Shown: positions 1 through 11,295, counted from the stretch's first letter. The stretch: DNA of 64,000 nucleotides from Dongia deserti (GCF_003574735.1 NZ_QORW01000011.1:1-64000); one strand, 5' to 3'. Notes: generated by a model from the letters alone, not told the origin. Numbers and translations are program-made.

Positions 1-461
1 CCATCATGCGGCGACTCTATTGTCGACCGCGAAGACAACACTGCTCCCGGCAAACGACCGCCTCGACGTCCAAACCGGGCTTGCATTTTGCCGCGCGATT
101 AGACAACAGCCAGGGTCAAACTGAGAAATTGCTGGCAAATCTGGACAGGTCCGGTTCACGTTCGATTGCTGACCAACCAGCTAAGTGCCGGTTTCGGAAA
201 GAAGGCAAGTGCCGGCCGCCGGGACTTATAGGTGACTTGGTGTAGTCTGGATTGCGGTAATCTGGATTATGCTGGGATCATCGAACACATTGTAAGCGCG
301 CATCGACAGTTCCGACTTGGCATAACCGGCCCTCAGCTCGAGGCGCACGCCGCTCAAAACTTATGCATCTTTGTACTGTCTGCCCAATCAGAGGGCAAAC
401 ACGCGACTGCGCGCCTCTGCCGCTGAAGCCGATTGCGGGAGACGCAGGCATCCTGGGCTGA
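1..461. other. Upstream region of the urease operon, no gene recognised
   Basis: Short open frames exist on both strands but none has a recognisable protein signature or a convincing ribosome binding site. The stretch should hold the promoter of the urease operon. The word AAGTGCCGG occurs twice (around 183-191 and 207-215) and TCTGGATT twice (around 246 and 261), but I cannot assign these a role. The left edge of the window cuts any upstream gene. Confidence 0.4.
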
Positions 462-1355
462 ATGTTCGCTCCTGACGGTGGCATTGCTCTTGCTTTGCAT
501 GTTGCGAGCGAAGATCAGGTCATGAGAATCATGAACGGCGGTCTTGAAATCGGCTTCGATGCCTGCCCGCTTTCGGGCCGCACGCGCCTGTCGCACCTGT
601 ATCAGATGGCGCCGTTGCGCGCCTTGTTCCCGCTGTGCACAGGCATGGATCTGCCGGTCGCCGTGACCACCAGCACGTCGGGCGGCTTTGCGGGCGGCGA
701 TCGGATGGATCTGTCGCTCCGCATCGGTGCCGGGGCCGGCGCCATGGGGACCGCCCAGGCTGCGGAGAAATTCTATCGCTCGACCGGGGCCGACACGGAG
801 ATCGCAATCCGGCTGGAGATCGGGGCCGGCGGCTGGCTGGAATGGCTGCCGCAGGAATCGATCCTGTTCAACGGCGCGCGCCTCAAGCGCCGCACGGAGA
901 TTACGCTCGCCCGCGATGCCGGACTTCTCGCCGGCGACCTGCTGGTGCTCGGCCGCCGGGCGCGGGGCGAGCGGATCGGTTATGGATGCATCCACGACCA
1001 GTGGCGCATCCGCATCGACGGCGCGCTGGCCTGGGCAGACTCCCTCTTCGGTGAAGATGACGATCTGGCGGATGCGTTGCAGCATCCCGCGGCGCTCGGC
1101 AATGCTGGAGCGGCGGCTTTGCTGGTGCATGCGGGGCCGGATGCCGCAGCGCGTCTTCCGCTGGTGCGCGATCTGCTCGATGCCGGCAACGTCCCGGTGC
1201 GCTGCGCCGCCACCTGCGTCAATGGCATTCTGCTGGTGCGGTGGCTGGCAGAGGAGTCCCTCGACATCCGGCCGAGCTTCGCGCGGATATGGACAGCCCT
1301 GCGCGCGGCGGCACGCAGCCTGTCACCTACCTTGCCGACCTTCTGGCATCATTGA
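462..1355 (+). CDS. ureD: Urease accessory protein UreD (UreH)
   Basis: UreD is the scaffold that, with UreF and UreG, delivers nickel to the urease apoenzyme in the cytoplasm. The 297-aa product has the family pattern throughout: an N-terminal segment with [19 protein letters not shown], a [20 protein letters not shown] block, then KFYRS and [15 protein letters not shown], and an LLVRWLAEE segment near the C-terminus. It is first in a seven-gene operon, 10 bp before ureA. The start is uncertain: ATG 462 gives a slightly long N-terminus, and ATG 522 or 531 would begin just before the conserved GGLEIGF. Length and order (ureD first) match alphaproteobacterial operons. Confidence 0.93.
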   Translation: MFAPDGGIALALHVASEDQVMRIMNGGLEIGFDACPLSGRTRLSHLYQMAPLRALFPLCTGMDLPVAVTTSTSGGFAGGDRMDLSLRIGAGAGAMGTAQAAEKFYRSTGADTEIAIRLEIGAGGWLEWLPQESILFNGARLKRRTEITLARDAGLLAGDLLVLGRRARGERIGYGCIHDQWRIRIDGALAWADSLFGEDDDLADALQHPAALGNAGAAALLVHAGPDAAARLPLVRDLLDAGNVPVRCAATCVNGILLVRWLAEESLDIRPSFARIWTALRAAARSLSPTLPTFWHH

Positions 1356-1365
1356 GGGATCGCCG

Positions 1366-1668
1366 ATGCGCCTGACGCCGCGGGAAAAAGACAAGCTGCT
1401 GATCGCGATGGCGGCCAACGTGGCGCGGCGGCGACTGGAACGCGGCGTGAAGCTGAATCATCCGGAAGCGGTCGCTCTCATCTCCGACTTCATCGTCGAA
1501 GGCGCGCGCGACGGGCACAAGGTCGCCGATCTGATGCGCGACGGCGCGAATGTCCTGAGGCGCGATCAGGTGATGGAGGGAATCCCCGAGATGCTGCACG
1601 AGGTGCAGGTCGAAGCGACTTTCCCTGACGGCGTGAAGCTGGTCACCGTCCACAATCCGATCCGCTAG
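1366..1668 (+). CDS. ureA: Urease subunit gamma
   Basis: This is the 100-aa gamma subunit of nickel urease, which hydrolyses urea to ammonia and carbamate. It begins [12 protein letters not shown], the near-invariant UreA start, and carries the [21 protein letters not shown] helix region and the C-terminal VTVHNPI. An open frame continues upstream, but ATG 1366 gives the standard family length and follows the ureD stop by 10 bp. It is the second gene of the urease operon, with ureB starting 8 bp after its stop, so the subunits should be co-translated and assembled as UreABC. Confidence 0.97.
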   Translation: MRLTPREKDKLLIAMAANVARRRLERGVKLNHPEAVALISDFIVEGARDGHKVADLMRDGANVLRRDQVMEGIPEMLHEVQVEATFPDGVKLVTVHNPIR

Positions 1669-1676
1669 GAGACGGC

Positions 1677-1988
1677 ATGATTCCAGGCGAACTGTTCGTG
1701 CAGCCGGGCGAGATTGTCCTCAACGAAGGACGGCCGACCATCACCTTGCGCGTCGCCAACACCGGCGACCGGCCGATCCAGGTCGGCAGTCACTATCATT
1801 TCCATGAGACCAACGAGGCGCTCTATTTCGACCGCAGCGCGGCGCGCGGCTATCGGCTGGACATCCCCGCCGGCTCCGCGGTGCGCTTCGAGCCGGGGCA
1901 GAGCCGCATTGTCACCCTGGTCGCCATCGGCGGAGCGCGCGTGATCTGCGGCTTCTCCGGCGCTAAGAACGGTCCGCTGGAGAGCTGA
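1677..1988 (+). CDS. ureB: Urease subunit beta
   Basis: This is the 103-aa beta subunit of urease. It starts MIPGE, then shows the [19 protein letters not shown] motif, the [15 protein letters not shown] core and RFEPGQ, all diagnostic of UreB. It is a separate polypeptide, as in most proteobacteria, not fused to gamma. A GGAG-type ribosome binding site (AGGAGACGGC) precedes the ATG. ureC begins 1 bp after its stop, so alpha and beta synthesis is likely coupled. Confidence 0.97.
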   Translation: MIPGELFVQPGEIVLNEGRPTITLRVANTGDRPIQVGSHYHFHETNEALYFDRSAARGYRLDIPAGSAVRFEPGQSRIVTLVAIGGARVICGFSGAKNGPLES

Positions 1989-1989
1989 C

Positions 1990-3699
<1,710 letters not shown>

Positions 3700-3703
3700 T
3701 GTC

Positions 3704-4180
3704 ATGGACGCGGCGCGTCATGCTGCCCACTACATCGCCGCCGGCGAATGGCTGGCGACACTGGAAGTCGGGACCGTCACGCTGATCTACGCCGACCGTT
3801 GCCGGCGGCGTGTGCGCCTCCTCGATGATTCGGGCAACCCTTTCCTGCTCGATCTGGTGCGCCCCGCGCGCCTGGCTGACGGCGACGGGCTGGTGCTGGC
3901 AGATGGCACCATCATCCGAGTGATTGCCGCGCCGGAGCCGCTGACCGAAGCCATCGCCACCGACGCGCGGCATCTGGCGCGCCTCGCCTGGCACGTCGGT
4001 AACCGGCACGTGCCGGCGCAGATCGTCGATGAGCGCTGCCTGCGCATCCTTCATGACGCCGTGCTGGAACAGATGCTGTGCGGCCTGGCCGCCGAGACGC
4101 GCACCATCACCGCGCCCTTCCATCCCGAAGGCGGCGCCTATGTCACTCTGGCGGCCGGGCACCATCATGGACACGATTGA
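3704..4180 (+). CDS. ureE: Urease accessory protein UreE, nickel metallochaperone
   Basis: This is a 158-aa nickel-binding metallochaperone that hands nickel to the UreDFG complex. The frame is open upstream into ureC, but ATG 3704 (MDAARHAAHY) just after the ureC stop is the natural start. Features include an N-terminal beta domain, LLDDSGNPFLLDL, the central HLARLAWHVGNRHVPAQI with the conserved metal-binding His, and a C-terminal histidine cluster (HHHGHD). The C-terminal tail is short compared with strongly His-rich homologues. Its 3' end overlaps the ureF start by 14 bp. Confidence 0.94.
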   Translation: MDAARHAAHYIAAGEWLATLEVGTVTLIYADRCRRRVRLLDDSGNPFLLDLVRPARLADGDGLVLADGTIIRVIAAPEPLTEAIATDARHLARLAWHVGNRHVPAQIVDERCLRILHDAVLEQMLCGLAAETRTITAPFHPEGGAYVTLAAGHHHGHD

Positions 4181-4877
4181 GCGGAGCGCGAGCGCAGCTG
4201 AAGCGGCGGCGCGCCTTCTTACCTGGCTGTCTCCCGCTTTCCCGGTCGGTTCCTTCAGCTATTCGCACGGGCTGGAATATGCCGTCGAAGCCGGCCTGGC
4301 ATCAGACCGCTCGGCATTGCTCACCTGGATCGAAGGCATTCTGCGTCACGGCGCCGGCAGGTTGGATGGCATGCTGCTGCTGGAAGCGCACCGCGCCGCC
4401 ACGGCCGCCGACCTTGATCGCTTGGCGGAGGCCGCTGAGCTCGCAGCCGCGATGCGCGGCAGCGCCGAGCTCGCGCTGGAATCGACGGCACAAGGCACTG
4501 CTTTCCTGAAGGCGATCGGCCGCGGGTGGCCGCACCTCGCCGATGCGCCGGCGCTTCGGACCCTCGCGCGCAGCACGCGCGTGGTCTATCCGGTGGCGGT
4601 GGGTGCAACCGCCGCCCTGGCAGGGATCGCCGAAGCCACGGTGCTCCAGGCCTATCTCGCCGCCTTCTGCGGCAATTTTGTGTCCGCCGCCTTGCGCCTG
4701 GCGCCGATCGGTCAGAGCGATGGTATCGCGGTGCTGGCCGCGCTGGAGCCGGCGATCTCCATCCAGGTCGAGTGCCTGGGCGTGACGCAATTCGAGAGAC
4801 TTGGTTCCGCATCCTTGATGGTCGATTGGTGCAGCATGAAACACGAAACCCAGGATACGAGGTTGTTCAGGTCATGA
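4167..4877 (+). CDS. ureF: Urease accessory protein UreF
   Basis: This 236-aa all-helical protein gates GTP-dependent nickel transfer by UreG. Family signatures are [20 protein letters not shown] near residues 15-35, then [18 protein letters not shown] and [17 protein letters not shown] 4167 is chosen because upstream in-frame sequence lies inside ureE and has no UreF similarity. The end overlaps ureG by 4 bp (ATGA), indicating translational coupling. Confidence 0.94.
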   Translation: MDTIERSASAAEAAARLLTWLSPAFPVGSFSYSHGLEYAVEAGLASDRSALLTWIEGILRHGAGRLDGMLLLEAHRAATAADLDRLAEAAELAAAMRGSAELALESTAQGTAFLKAIGRGWPHLADAPALRTLARSTRVVYPVAVGATAALAGIAEATVLQAYLAAFCGNFVSAALRLAPIGQSDGIAVLAALEPAISIQVECLGVTQFERLGSASLMVDWCSMKHETQDTRLFRS

Positions 4878-5536
4878 GCCTTCCCGTTCGCATCGGAGTC
4901 GGCGGCCCGGTCGGCTCCGGCAAGACCGCCTTGCTGGAGCGGCTGTGCCGATGCCTCGCCGATTCGTACGAGATCGCCGTCATCACCAACGACATCTATA
5001 CCAGCGAGGATGCCAGGTTCCTGACCCGCTCCGGCGCGCTGCCCATCGAGCGCATTGCGGGCGTCGAGACCGGCGGCTGCCCGCACACCGCGATCCGGGA
5101 GGATGCCTCCATCAACCTCGCCGCCGTCGATGAGATGTGCGGCAAGTTCCCGCAGCTAGAGCTGCTGTTCGTGGAATCAGGTGGCGACAATCTCAGTGCC
5201 ACCTTCTCGCCGGAGCTGGCGGACATCACGCTCTACGTGATCGACGTTTCCGCCGGCGACAAGATTCCGCGCAAGGGTGGGCCGGGCATCACGCGCTCCG
5301 ATATCCTTATCATCAACAAGACGGATCTGGCGCCGCTGGTCTGCGCCGATCTCGATCTGATGGCGCACGATGCAGTAATCAAACGCGGAGAGAAGCCGGT
5401 TGTCTTTTCCAACATGCGCACGGGCGAAGGGCTGGAACGCATTGTGTCCCTGATCCTGGAGTTGGGCGGTCTGCCGGCGCGCCGCGCCCAGTTCGTCCGC
5501 GAGCTGCCGCCGCTGACGGAATGGCGGCAGGTCTAG
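4874..5536 (+). CDS. ureG: Urease accessory GTPase UreG
   Basis: This 220-aa SIMIBI-class GTPase energises nickel insertion into urease. The P-loop GGPVGSGKT lies at residues 10-18. It also has [10 protein letters not shown], the invariant Cys-Pro-His metal-binding motif in [13 protein letters not shown], the [17 protein letters not shown] stretch and the NKTDLAP base-recognition motif. It is the last recognised gene of the urease operon. No urea transporter or nickel permease is seen next to it. Confidence 0.97.
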   Translation: MSLPVRIGVGGPVGSGKTALLERLCRCLADSYEIAVITNDIYTSEDARFLTRSGALPIERIAGVETGGCPHTAIREDASINLAAVDEMCGKFPQLELLFVESGGDNLSATFSPELADITLYVIDVSAGDKIPRKGGPGITRSDILIINKTDLAPLVCADLDLMAHDAVIKRGEKPVVFSNMRTGEGLERIVSLILELGGLPARRAQFVRELPPLTEWRQV

Positions 5537-5546
5537 GAGCTGTCGC

Positions 5547-5831
5547 ATGCTGACCGGGACATGCCATTGCGGTGCAGTGCGCGTGACGATCCCGAGAAAG
5601 CCGCGCAGCGTGACGGATTGCAACTGCTCGATCTGCCGCCGCTATGGCGTGCTCTGGGCCTATTACACGGCGTCCACGGTCCGCGTCGAGGCCAAGCGTG
5701 GAGCGACCGAGTCCTATTCCTGGGGCCGGAAGGCGCTGCGGTTCGTGCGGTGCACCACGTGCGGCTGCATCATGTGCTGGCAGCGGGCTTTGCATTTCAA
5801 TTCCGGATCTACTGGCGCGTCTACAGCTTAA
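5547..5831 (+). pseudogene. GFA/CENP-V family protein, C-terminally truncated
   Basis: The gene starts 10 bp after ureG and encodes a 94-aa protein with the zinc-binding pattern of the glutathione-dependent formaldehyde-activating (GFA) fold: CHCGAVR near residue 6, CNCSICRR near 26 and CTTCGC near 69. Family members are usually about 120-140 aa and end with an RMGVN and LDG-containing segment. Here similarity stops after MCWQRALHF and the frame closes quickly. The downstream DNA in other frames does not restore the tail. I read it as a 3'-decayed gene, though a short functional zinc protein cannot be excluded. Confidence 0.6.
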
Positions 5832-6477
5832 GGGACTTACGATAAACGATCCGGCAGCCGCCGAGCGGTTTATCAAGTTCGTAGGCTACTTCCGCTTCAG
5901 AGATTTTGCCCTCTCTCTGATGCAGCTGGCTCCGGCTGGCTTTCTGCGCAGTAGTCGCATCTTTGCAGCTCGCACACAGTTCGAAGACGTCCAAGCCATA
6001 TAAAATTTGAGCGATCGACGAAATCCCACTCGGATGGGAACCTTGCGGGGAGTCGCTAGTCCGGTTCGCATCCAGCAGCAGACATAACTGGCTCACACCG
6101 GCTCGCCTGCGTAGTGCCAGACTGAGACGTCGTATGCAGTCTTGTGATCGGTCGGGTTCACCGCCGAAAGCAGACCTCTTTCCTGCCCGCGCTGGGTACC
6201 TACCATGACCTTGCGGCGGCACCGTTGCGACAGGTGCGGGCGCGAAAACGTGAACTTTCTTACCAGCAGGGCTCTACGGGGCAAGTCCGCGCAGTTTGAC
6301 TCGGCGATGCGTGCTCCACCCATCCAAAACTGCGACCTCACGACAATACAGGTGCGGGTTTGCTTGGGCTCACGCGATTTCCGGTGGTCGCGTGAGCCAC
6401 ATTATACCGAGCAGATGATGACCGACGCCGTCAGACGCGTGCTGAGCTTCGGTGTCCGGTACTGGCGACGCTGAAGG
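5832..6477. other. Decayed intergenic region, no gene recognised
   Basis: About 650 bp separate the truncated GFA gene from the converging DUF3726 gene. Several open frames of 60-130 codons occur on both strands but none has a recognisable domain or a credible start. The sequence looks like degenerated coding DNA that also removed the GFA 3' end. Confidence 0.4.
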
Positions 6478-7185
6478 TTAATCGTTGTCCGAAGCGGCCG
6501 CGCCGGCATCAACGTGTGAACGGGCAGTGGCCGGAACCGTCGTCAGCATGGCGAGGTCGTCGAGGCGTCGCCACACGTCCAGCGGGACGCGCCGGCCACT
6601 GCACCCAAGCTGCGCCAAAGAATGGATCGTGCCCTCGCAGACGAGCACCACCGTCGCCTGTTGCGCGAGTTCGGCGCCCTGCACCGAGGCCGATATCCAA
6701 TAGCCATCCGGCGCCAGGACAGCATCGAAGCCGTGCCAGTGGACCCTAACCGGTCGCTGCATGCCACGGGCGACAAGAGCGGCGAACGGCAGTACCAGCA
6801 GCGGGAAGGCCACCTCCAACATTGTCAGCTTGCCTGCTCCAATGCCTTCTGGCAGTGCGGCGAAATCGGAAAGGGCGGCACCAGCCTTAATGGGACAGAG
6901 CAACTCGCCCTGCGCCGCCCGCCATTTGCCCGGCCCAACGGTTGGCGGCTCACCCGGCGGCGCCTGGAGCAATTGGAGCACCAGTTCTGGCCCAGGAAAC
7001 CCGGCGGCGGTCAGCCAGGCCGCGCCCGCACCGACTTCCTCGGCCAATCCCCACGGCAGCCCGCTTCCACGGGCGGCCTTGAGGCACACAGCCTGTATCT
7101 CCGAGATCGAGAACATGATCTCGTCGGAGGCCGCGGTTGGGACCGGTGGACCGGCGCGCGTTGGATCATGAGGCTCAATTCTCAT
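6478..7185 (-). CDS. DUF3726 family protein
   Basis: This 235-aa protein has the DUF3726 signature beginning around residue 24: FSISEIQAVCLKAARGSGLPWGLAEEVG followed by WLTAAGFPG. The rest is Ala/Leu-rich with a single hydrophobic segment (LLVLPFAALVA) and no signal peptide. The family has no established biochemical role. It is the last gene of a coupled operon: its start overlaps the stop of the 558-aa gene by 4 bp. It probably works with the aldehyde dehydrogenase and dipeptidase upstream; that is inference from context only. Residues 1-23 may be non-native if the internal Met (IMFSISE) is the start. Confidence 0.7.
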   Translation of the reverse strand: MRIEPHDPTRAGPPVPTAASDEIMFSISEIQAVCLKAARGSGLPWGLAEEVGAGAAWLTAAGFPGPELVLQLLQAPPGEPPTVGPGKWRAAQGELLCPIKAGAALSDFAALPEGIGAGKLTMLEVAFPLLVLPFAALVARGMQRPVRVHWHGFDAVLAPDGYWISASVQGAELAQQATVVLVCEGTIHSLAQLGCSGRRVPLDVWRRLDDLAMLTTVPATARSHVDAGAAASDND

Positions 7186-8858
7186 TCGACTGAATCCGCC
7201 AGCTCGTCAGGAAAGGGCGCGCCCTGGAAGAGGCTAATTCTGACCCAGCGGTCCGAACGCGGATCGAAGCGCGTGGCGCCGAAGAACGCCAGCTTGCAAC
7301 GCAGGAGGTCGATGGGGAGCATGTCGGCCGAGATCAAATTGTCACGGATCTCGGCATAAGGGTGCGTTCGGGCGATCTGCACGCGACGGATCATGTAGCG
7401 GAATTCCGGATGGGCCAGAAGGAAGGCCGCTATGGGCGCGTGCACATCCCAGTGCTTGAGCGCCTCATGGAGCGACTGCGCCTGGCGCCCGATATCGAGC
7501 GGCTGCTCGCGCTCGGCGCCCGCTTCCTCGAAGCGTTCGCCGAGGCGTGGTTCCAGCTTGTCTTCCGACACGTACCAGAAGCGCGCCGTGTTCTCCGGCT
7601 GGGCATAGTCCAGCCTCAGCGGCGTGTCATAGATTTCCGCCATACAATTCCGGATTGTGCCTACAGCCATGCTGCCGTCGATCGTAAAGCTTGCGTCCTC
7701 ATCGACATGCATGCTCTCGGCTAAGTCATCGACGAGGGCTCCGTGCGGCTCGATCACCAGCGCCAGCAACTGCTCCTGGCCCTCCGTCGAGAGCTGCACG
7801 TTGGCCCAGCGCCAGAGCGCATCCCACGCGTTCGCCGCCCGCCTGTCCCATCCGTCGGCAATGTAACCCGAAAGTCGGGCAAGGTCGGCGCGAAGGCTGT
7901 GCAGCTTCGCGACTTGGATCGGATGAGCGCTTGACCAGAGCGCCGCGTTTTCGCGCGCCCGCTCAAGTGCCGCCTCGAAGTGCGCGCATTCGCGCCTACC
8001 GGCCCCGGGCAAGGCCCGCACGCGCGCAAGCGCTTCCTCCCGCGCCATCACCCAGTTGTTGAGCAGGGCAGGATGTCGGATCAAAAAAGGCGCCATGCCG
8101 AGCCCCGTGGCATTGCCGACACCGAGCCGTCGCCGCAACGACCGATCCAGCTTGGCGGCAGTGGTGCCGCCTCTCGCCTGCGCAAGATGTTCGACTAGGT
8201 CGACCGTAAAAGCACGGATGAGCCAGACCGTCAGCATCTCGGCCTGGAACGGCGCGCGCAGTTCCGGCCGCTCGCAAATCCGCGCGCGGTCGGCGGCGCC
8301 GAACTTGCCGGACCCGTAGACCGCCGTGGTGCGCATCAGATAGCCGACCGAGTCGAGCTCACGCTGGTTCGGCTGACGCCCCTGCGCGAGACTGTCGACC
8401 ACGTGCGAAAAGACGCGCACTGACTGATTGGCACGACTCAGCGTCAACTCGCTCGCGGTGATGCGCCCCGCTTCCTGCAGGGGGACATTGGCAGCAAGCC
8501 GGCTGACGTCGGACGGGGCGCGGGTGCCGTCGAACAGCGCGAAGGTCGCGTCCCAAGCGGTGGCGATTACGCGATCCGAACGCTGTTCATCCGGCAGGTC
8601 ATGGCCGAACGCCACCAGTGAATAGGTGCGGACAGGACCGATGGCGCGATAGACGGCGTGCCCCACACCTTTATGATCGAGGTTCCAGACGGGCCGATCG
8701 AACCGCCAATGCTCGTCCTGCATGCGGCGCAGCAGGCATCGAAGGAAGGACAGGCGCGTGGGATGGCTGCAGCCCATGCGGGTGAGCCGCATCACCTCGG
8801 CCGGGCTGCGGCGAAGCAACGTGGTGTCCGCGACCCGGGTATGGACGCTGGTGCTCAT
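7182..8858 (-). CDS. Conserved hypothetical protein, 558 aa, operon with DUF3726
   Basis: I do not recognise the family. The product is soluble-looking, rich in Arg, Ala and Leu, without signal peptide, transmembrane segment, nucleotide-binding loop or obvious metal motif. The N-terminus contains RMGCSHPTRLSFLRCLLRRM and the middle a GYLMRTTAVYGSGKFG stretch. Its gene overlaps both neighbours by 4 bp (dipeptidase upstream, DUF3726 downstream), so it is certainly expressed as part of this pathway. Length and sustained GC-rich codon use argue that it is a real enzyme or enzyme subunit. Confidence 0.8.
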   Translation of the reverse strand: MSTSVHTRVADTTLLRRSPAEVMRLTRMGCSHPTRLSFLRCLLRRMQDEHWRFDRPVWNLDHKGVGHAVYRAIGPVRTYSLVAFGHDLPDEQRSDRVIATAWDATFALFDGTRAPSDVSRLAANVPLQEAGRITASELTLSRANQSVRVFSHVVDSLAQGRQPNQRELDSVGYLMRTTAVYGSGKFGAADRARICERPELRAPFQAEMLTVWLIRAFTVDLVEHLAQARGGTTAAKLDRSLRRRLGVGNATGLGMAPFLIRHPALLNNWVMAREEALARVRALPGAGRRECAHFEAALERARENAALWSSAHPIQVAKLHSLRADLARLSGYIADGWDRRAANAWDALWRWANVQLSTEGQEQLLALVIEPHGALVDDLAESMHVDEDASFTIDGSMAVGTIRNCMAEIYDTPLRLDYAQPENTARFWYVSEDKLEPRLGERFEEAGAEREQPLDIGRQAQSLHEALKHWDVHAPIAAFLLAHPEFRYMIRRVQIARTHPYAEIRDNLISADMLPIDLLRCKLAFFGATRFDPRSDRWVRISLFQGAPFPDELADSVE

Positions 8859-9847
8859 AGTGCGGATGCCGGGCCGAAACTTGAGGCGAAGAACCGCAGC
8901 CAGTTACCGCCCAGGATCGCCGCCACCTCTCCCTCGACCATGCCCACCTTACGCAGGCCCGCCGCGATGTTCCCGAAGTCGCGGTTGTCACGGAACCAGG
9001 CGGGCATCTCTGGAAATCCGGGCGCCGCGGCACTGCCTTCACCGTAATCGATCCTCTTGGTCCAGCGGCCGGAGCGCATCCATTCCACGACGCTGTCGGG
9101 CTGGTCCTGGCAGAGGTCTGTGCCGAGGGCAAGCCGTTCGACGCCCATCAGCTCGGCGGTGTGCGCGATCATCGCGCAGAACTCGTCGAGTGAACAAGCG
9201 CTGCCGTTCTTCAGGTGATGCGGATAGGCCGAGAAACCGAGCACGCCCCCGCTTTCCGCCAGCGCTCGCAGCACGCGCTCCGACTTGTTGCGCCGGGCGG
9301 GGTGCCAGCTGGCGGGATTTGCGTGGGTTATTGCGATCGGACGGGTGGAGTGCTCGATCGCCTCCAGCGTTGAGCGCTCGGCAGAATGGCTCACGTCCAC
9401 CACCATGCCCACGCGGTTCATCTCCGCGATGACCTCGCGCCCCATGCGCGTGAGGCCGGCATCCTCGGCCTCATAGCAGCCGGTGGCGAGCAGGGACTGG
9501 TTGTTGTAGCTGAGCTGCATGAATCGCAGCCCCAGCCGATGGAGCACTGGCACGAGCCCGATTTCATCTTCGATGATCGAAGGGTTCTGCGCGCCAAAGA
9601 AGATTGCCGTGCGGCCCGACTCTTGCGCCCGTTCGACATCGTCTGCGCTGAAGCCCTGGAAGATGAGGTCCGGATACCGTTCGAACCAGTGGTTCCAGGC
9701 GGCGATGTTGGCGGCGAGTTCGCGGAAGGTCTCGTGATAGGCAATGGTGACGTGCAGCGCATCGACGCCCCCTTCCCGCAGCTGGCGGAAGATCTTCTCG
9801 GACCACCGGTCATACTGCAGCCCGTCGATCAGTGGCGGCCGCCTCAT
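8855..9847 (-). CDS. Membrane dipeptidase-like metallohydrolase (peptidase M19)
   Basis: This 330-aa protein of the renal-dipeptidase family has a TIM-barrel with a binuclear zinc site. Visible motifs include VVDVSHSAERSTLEAI with the family DxSH, then PIAITHANP, an EFCAMIAHTAELMGVERLALGTD block, and GFPEMPAWFRDNRD near the C-terminus. The usual N-terminal DGHND metal motif appears altered: the protein starts PPLIDGLQYDRW and lacks HND, so the first metal site may differ. No signal peptide or lipobox is present, so a cytoplasmic location is likely. It overlaps the aldehyde dehydrogenase and the 558-aa gene by 4 bp each. M19 relatives are often found in catabolic operons where the true substrate is a small amide or amino-acid derivative. 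Confidence 0.85.
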   Translation of the reverse strand: MRRPPLIDGLQYDRWSEKIFRQLREGGVDALHVTIAYHETFRELAANIAAWNHWFERYPDLIFQGFSADDVERAQESGRTAIFFGAQNPSIIEDEIGLVPVLHRLGLRFMQLSYNNQSLLATGCYEAEDAGLTRMGREVIAEMNRVGMVVDVSHSAERSTLEAIEHSTRPIAITHANPASWHPARRNKSERVLRALAESGGVLGFSAYPHHLKNGSACSLDEFCAMIAHTAELMGVERLALGTDLCQDQPDSVVEWMRSGRWTKRIDYGEGSAAAPGFPEMPAWFRDNRDFGNIAAGLRKVGMVEGEVAAILGGNWLRFFASSFGPASAL

Positions 9848-11295
9848 ACCGGCTCTCCGGCGGCGACATAGGCCGTCTTGACCGTGGTATAGAATTCGGC
9901 CGCATAGCGGCCCTGTTCGCGCGGACCGTAGCTGGACGCCCCGCGGCCGCCAAAGGGGACGTGATAGTCGGTCCCGGCGGTCGGCAGATTCACCATGATA
10001 CAGCCCGCCCGCATGTGGCGGCGGAAGTGACGAGCGCGCGCCAGCGACCGCGTCATAATCGCGGCGGTCAAGCCGAACTCGCTGTCGTTCGCGATGGCCA
10101 GCGCCTCCTCATAGGATTGAGCCTTGATGATGCAGGTGATCGGCGCGAACATCTCTTCTTGGTTGATCCGCATGTCGTTCCGGGTGTTGGCGAAGATTGC
10201 AGGGGCCATGAAGTAACCGTCCGTCGGCGCCTCGACCCGGAAGCCGCCGCACAGCAATTCGGCGCCCTCGCTCCGGCCCAGCGCGATATAGTCCAGATCT
10301 TGCGCCAGCTGTTGCGCGCTCACCACGGGACCGATTTGTGTGCCCGCCTCCAGGGCGTGACCAACCTTCAGCGCCCTGGTCGCAGCCACCAGCTTCTCGA
10401 CAAAGGCGTCGTGAACCGCCGCGTGAACAATGAGCCGAGAGGCCGCGGTACATTTCTGGCCGGTGCCACCAAATGCGGCGTTACAGGCATGGGCAATGGC
10501 AAGGTCGAGATCGGCGTCATCCATCACCAGAAGCGGGTTCTTGGAGCCCATCTCCATCTGCAGCTTCTTCATCGTGCCGATCCCGCTCGCCGCGATCCGG
10601 CGGCCGACCGGTACGGAGCCGGTGAAGCTGATGCCATCGACCGAGCGGCTTTCGGCCAGCCTGCGACCGATTTCGCCGCCCGACCCCATGACCAGATTGA
10701 ACACCCCGCGCGGCAAATCGGCGCGCGCGATGATCTCGGTCAGCATGACGGCGCTGGCCGGTGTCAGCGTGGCGGGCTTCCAGACCACGCCGTTGCCGAA
10801 GGCGAGCGCAGGCGCGATCTTCCATGCCGGCGTTGCGATCGGGAAGTTCCACGGTGTGATGAGCGCGACGACGCCGAGCGGCTCGCGCCGGATTTCGATC
10901 TCGATCCCCGGCCGCACGCTGTCCGTGGCTTCTCCCATCTGCCGCACGGTTTCGGCGGCGAAATAGGCGAAGAACTGCCCCGCCCGATAGACCTCCCCAC
11001 GACCTTCCGCCAGCGGCTTGCCCTCTTCGCGCGACAGCATCGTGCCGATTTCGGTGGCACGCGCCATCAACTCGCGTCCGATGGACATCAGCGCTTCGTA
11101 GCGACGTTCCGGACCGGCTGTGGCCCATTCTGGCTGCGCCGATCGCGCAGCGGCAATCGCTTCTTCGACCTGGCCACCATCGGCTTGCTCATAAGAGCCG
11201 ATCAGGTCGGCAACGTCTGATGGATTGCGGTTTTCAACCACGCCGGTGCCCGCGCGCCATTGGCCGTCGATGTAGTTGCGGGTTTCGAGATTCAT
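9844..11295 (-). CDS. NAD(P)-dependent aldehyde dehydrogenase
   Basis: This 483-aa ALDH-superfamily enzyme oxidises an aldehyde to a carboxylate in the cytoplasm. It shows the cofactor motif ALITPWNFPIATPAWK (about 144-159), FTGSVPVGRRI, the general-base Glu at about 248 (QMEMGSKNP) and the nucleophile Cys at about 282 (GGTGQKCTAASR). The GQKCTA context is common in alpha-ketoglutarate semialdehyde dehydrogenases, so a C5-semialdehyde substrate is possible. ATG 11295 is chosen over an upstream frame because MNLETRNYIDGQW matches the family N-terminus. It is first in a four-gene operon and faces a LysR gene; the shared 105-bp gap holds a candidate operator. Confidence 0.93.
   Translation of the reverse strand: MNLETRNYIDGQWRAGTGVVENRNPSDVADLIGSYEQADGGQVEEAIAAARSAQPEWATAGPERRYEALMSIGRELMARATEIGTMLSREEGKPLAEGRGEVYRAGQFFAYFAAETVRQMGEATDSVRPGIEIEIRREPLGVVALITPWNFPIATPAWKIAPALAFGNGVVWKPATLTPASAVMLTEIIARADLPRGVFNLVMGSGGEIGRRLAESRSVDGISFTGSVPVGRRIAASGIGTMKKLQMEMGSKNPLLVMDDADLDLAIAHACNAAFGGTGQKCTAASRLIVHAAVHDAFVEKLVAATRALKVGHALEAGTQIGPVVSAQQLAQDLDYIALGRSEGAELLCGGFRVEAPTDGYFMAPAIFANTRNDMRINQEEMFAPITCIIKAQSYEEALAIANDSEFGLTAAIMTRSLARARHFRRHMRAGCIMVNLPTAGTDYHVPFGGRGASSYGPREQGRYAAEFYTTVKTAYVAAGEPV

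Noticed and set aside
9832-11220. 462-codon plus-strand frame opposite the aldehyde dehydrogenase
   Set aside because: Antisense shadow: Arg/His/Asp-rich translation without family features; ALDH motifs on the minus strand are complete.
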